This document shows positions 15,145 to 16,570 of a stretch of DNA of 16,570 bases, piece after piece. The translations under genes were made by a program, and so were the position numbers. Positions within the stretch are counted from its first letter, which is position 1. Every line of letters starts with the position of its first letter. Under the pieces are notes generated by a model. It did not search any database. It saw only the letters and a program-made list of their open reading frames with translations, and had not been told where the DNA came from. The stretch covers positions 1-16,570 of the forward strand of contig JADFHG010000010.1 in the NCBI GenBank assembly GCA_022567365.1, in the 5' to 3' direction. This DNA is from Planctomycetota bacterium (GTDB lineage Bacteria > Planctomycetota > Phycisphaerae > UBA1845).

Positions 15145-15780
15145 GTGGCCGACGATATACCGCTTCAGCCCGACGATCGATTTCTAATCGAGCGGATGCT
15201 CGCCGGCGACTCGGCCGCCCTCGATCGCCTCATGTCCCGTTACGACAAGCTCGTTCGCTTCGCGATTTTCCGCATATCGAGGGAGCGCTGCGGCAAAGAC
15301 CCACAATGGCTCGACTCGATCGCCTCCGAGGCCTGGGCGGGGTTCGTTCAATCCATGCAACGCACGCATTCGGAGTGGCCGGCGTCGGTAGGTTCGTATC
15401 TCGTCCGGATCGCCCGCAACCGGTGCATCAGCGCGATCCGCGGCGAATCGCGCCGACCCGTCGAGTATGACATCGAGGAAACCTCGGCGGCGGATCAAAT
15501 TCAAGTGCCCGTGGAAGACCCGGCGGACGTGGTCGCGCGCCTCGAGGAAACCGAGGCCCTTCGCGGGTGCATTGAATCGCTAAGTCCTGATGAGCAAAGG
15601 ATTTGCAAGCACATCCCGGCGATCATGGATCGGCGTTGGCGTGATGTAGCCGCTGCGGAAAACACGCCTGAGTCAACCATCAGGTCAAGGTGGCAGCGTA
15701 TTATTGGACGACTTTCCGCGTGTATGAGGCAAAAAACGGGAGGAAACTTCGCGCCGAAGGCCTCGCGAGGCGACTCATAG
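15145..15780 (+). CDS. Sigma-70 family RNA polymerase sigma factor (ECF-like)
   Basis: 211 residues; GTG start at 15145, six bases after the glycosyltransferase stop. Region 2 covers about 12-95: FLIERMLAGDSAALDRLMSRYDKLVRFAIFRI, then SIASEAWAGFVQSM and VGSYLVRIARNRCISAIRGE. Region 4 covers about 130-195: ETEALRGCIESLSPDEQRICKHI, then the helix-turn-helix RRWRDVAAAENTPESTIRSRWQRII. The spacing and lack of region 3 fit an extracytoplasmic-function type. Region 2 has an insertion (RERCGKDPQWLDSI) compared with typical members. The terminator-like hairpin after the gene and the downstream membrane protein suggest a sigma/regulator pair. Target promoters are unknown. Confidence 0.85.
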   Translation: MADDIPLQPDDRFLIERMLAGDSAALDRLMSRYDKLVRFAIFRISRERCGKDPQWLDSIASEAWAGFVQSMQRTHSEWPASVGSYLVRIARNRCISAIRGESRRPVEYDIEETSAADQIQVPVEDPADVVARLEETEALRGCIESLSPDEQRICKHIPAIMDRRWRDVAAAENTPESTIRSRWQRIIGRLSACMRQKTGGNFAPKASRGDS

Positions 15781-15789
15781 TATGAGTGT

Positions 15790-15816
15790 GGGCGGCGTTG
15801 TGGACGTCGCCCTTTT
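15790..15816 (+). terminator. Terminator-like hairpin between the sigma gene and the next gene
   Basis: GGGCGGCG (15790-15797) pairs with CGTCGCCC (15805-15812), eight pairs including one G-U, with a seven-base loop, followed directly by TTTT (15813-15816). It begins ten bases after the sigma stop. The ribosome-binding site of the next gene (GGAG, 15817-15820) follows the U-tract immediately. With only four U residues it may be a partial terminator or attenuator lowering expression of the downstream gene. Confidence 0.5.
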
Positions 15817-15831
15817 GGAGCAAATGCTGCC

Positions 15832-16263
15832 ATGGACCAAGATCGTTCGTCAGCCAAACCCATCGAGCACGCCTTGCTTGAGCTGCACGAGGCCGAAAAT
15901 GCGGGCGTGTTCGAGCGAACGGCGGTGGATGCGAAGCCACTACTGAACACGGGCGAGTTCTCTTCGCGGGCACGTTTTGCCCAGTGGTCGATCGTCGGGC
16001 TTCCCGTGGCGGCGTGCTTGGCGCTGGCCATCGGCGTGGGGAGCTGGATGTTTCAGGCCGAGTTCGCGCGGATTCGCGCGATTCGCGACGGCCGAGCCAC
16101 CGTGGTGGCGATGGCCGACGGCGTGGATTTCACGAACTGCCTCACCGGACCGGGGGTCGATGTCGTCAACGGGTGCGCGACGCTTGATTATGATCTCGAC
16201 GGTGACGTGGACTTGGTTGACTTTCGTTCGTATCAACTCGCTTTCGCCGCGGCGACCGAGTAG
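15832..16263 (+). CDS. Single-pass membrane protein with a C-terminal dockerin-like calcium loop; possible anti-sigma partner
   Basis: 143 residues; ATG with GGAG at 15817-15820. Residues 1-50 are charged and probably cytoplasmic. One membrane helix spans about 52-73. The extracytoplasmic part is short and ends in a planctomycete-type tag: FTNCLTGPGVD at 100-110, C115, then a full 12-position EF-hand/dockerin loop with D119, D121, D123, G124, D125, V126, D127 and D130, then FRSYQLAF. Such tags usually sit on secreted planctomycete proteins; here the tag is joined to a membrane anchor next to a sigma factor. N-in/C-out topology and operon position suggest a regulator of the sigma factor, but no zinc-binding HxxxCxxC anti-sigma motif is present, so this is inference. 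The protein is intact and a terminator follows. Confidence 0.65.
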   Translation: MDQDRSSAKPIEHALLELHEAENAGVFERTAVDAKPLLNTGEFSSRARFAQWSIVGLPVAACLALAIGVGSWMFQAEFARIRAIRDGRATVVAMADGVDFTNCLTGPGVDVVNGCATLDYDLDGDVDLVDFRSYQLAFAAATE

Positions 16264-16321
16264 AGCCGCGCACTAGCGTGCTCCTCGATCAGACCCGACG
16301 CGGCGGGGCGATTAGGTGTAA

Positions 16322-16362
16322 GGCGGTGTCGCTTAACGTGAGCGGCGCCGCCTGTTTTCTTT
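16322..16362 (+). terminator. Rho-independent terminator
   Basis: GGCGGTGTCGC (16322-16332) pairs fully with GCGGCGCCGCC (16342-16352), eleven pairs including two G-U, plus an outer A-T pair (16321/16353). The loop is nine bases. A T-rich tract follows (TGTTTTCTTT, 16353-16362). It lies 58 bases after the last stop codon and fits the end of the glycosyltransferase-sigma-membrane protein unit. It is the best terminator in the window. Confidence 0.8.
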
Positions 16363-16386
16363 CCACGTCCAAACCGCGCCGACGAC

Positions 16387-16406
16387 GAAGCGCGGCGGCG
16401 CGCTTC
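16387..16406. other. Perfect 8-bp hairpin
   Basis: GAAGCGCG (16387-16394) and CGCGCTTC (16399-16406) pair perfectly around a GCGG loop. There is no T-run on the plus strand. It stands between the terminator and the candidate gene start at 16491, so it may belong to that gene's leader or be chance in GC-rich DNA. Confidence 0.25.
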
Positions 16407-16490
16407 CTTCCGCAATCTCGACCGGCTCACCGGGAGGTTCGCCCTATCGAATGCGCCCTTCCCGACTCGCACCACGGAGGCTGATGGTAT

Positions 16491-16570
16491 ATGATACGCA
16501 TCTGGATTCGTTCGTTCGTTGGATCCATGAGGCTGCGCAGACGGTTTGGCGGTATGTGTTTAGCGCGTAG
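16491..16570 (+). CDS. Possible start of a gene running off the window
   Basis: ATG at 16491 has a strong GGAGG (16476-16480) ten bases upstream and an open frame of 26 codons to the edge. The translation begins MIRIWIRSFVGSM and continues with an arginine cluster (RLRRRFGG), compatible with the start of a longer protein. A competing ATG at 16484 in another frame would encode only 28 residues and has just three bases between it and the Shine-Dalgarno. It follows a terminator, as expected for a new unit. Too short to assign a function. Confidence 0.35.
   Translation, partial: MIRIWIRSFVGSMRLRRRFGGMCLAR

Larger units (their letters stand above)
16264..16570. other. 307-base segment after the membrane-protein gene, to the window edge
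   Basis: Holds the strong terminator at 16322-16362, a perfect 8-bp hairpin at 16387-16406, and a candidate new gene start at 16491. No convincing promoter is seen. The open frame at 16278-16484 runs through the terminator and has no protein-like features, so it is not called. Confidence 0.55.

Noticed and set aside
1..16570. CRISPR arrays, insertion sequences, tRNA or rRNA genes
   Set aside because: None seen: no regularly spaced repeats, transposase motifs, terminal inverted repeats or recognisable RNA-gene sequences on either strand.

Overview
The window is GC-rich, Gram-negative-type bacterial DNA that most resembles Planctomycetota (Phycisphaerae-like lineages). The reasons are a C-terminal tag of the form F-x-x-C-x-T-G-P-G...C...D-x-D-x-D-G-D-V-D-L-x-D-F (common in planctomycete proteins), a YdjY-domain protein, outer-membrane functions (secretin, arabinose-5-phosphate isomerase), and very large, lineage-specific versions of pilus-assembly proteins. 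This placement comes from protein features only; no rRNA or other taxonomic marker is present.

Layout. (1) 1-639, minus strand: the 5' part of an MtaB/MiaB-like tRNA methylthiotransferase, truncated by the window edge and divergent from everything else. (2) 759-6501, plus strand: three inner-membrane proteins, namely a PilM ATPase-fold protein fused to a PilN-like membrane module, a single-pass protein of PilO/Amuc_1100-like architecture, and a larger single-pass protein with a central coiled coil. (3) 6502-7235: a 734-base non-coding stretch with a plausible promoter and a leader hairpin. (4) 7236-11928: a 1032-residue PilQ/GspD-type secretin with TPR-like and coiled-coil N-terminal extensions. 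It is followed after 15 bases by ExbB/TolQ and two different ExbD/TolR proteins linked by 4-base start/stop overlaps. (5) 12054-14266: a secreted YdjY-domain protein whose C-terminal part resembles the ExbD periplasmic domain, then KdsD. (6) 14422-16263: a family 2 glycosyltransferase, a sigma-70-family regulator, and a single-pass membrane protein ending in one complete EF-hand/dockerin calcium loop. A good rho-independent terminator (16322-16362) closes this unit. A new gene may begin at 16491 and run off the window.

How they may work together. The PilM/N, PilO-like and coiled-coil proteins plus the secretin form a trans-envelope scaffold like a type IV pilus or type II secretion platform (compare the Akkermansia Amuc_1098-1102 locus). 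No pilin, prepilin peptidase, PilC or PilB/PilT ATPase is visible here. Instead the secretin is co-directional with, and almost abuts, a proton-motive ExbB-ExbD-ExbD motor without a TonB/TolA partner. The most interesting hypothesis is that this motor, possibly with the YdjY-ExbD-like protein, serves the secretin. Simple operon neighbourhood is the duller alternative. The distal genes point to cell-envelope sugar synthesis and to a sigma factor paired with a possible calcium-binding membrane regulator.
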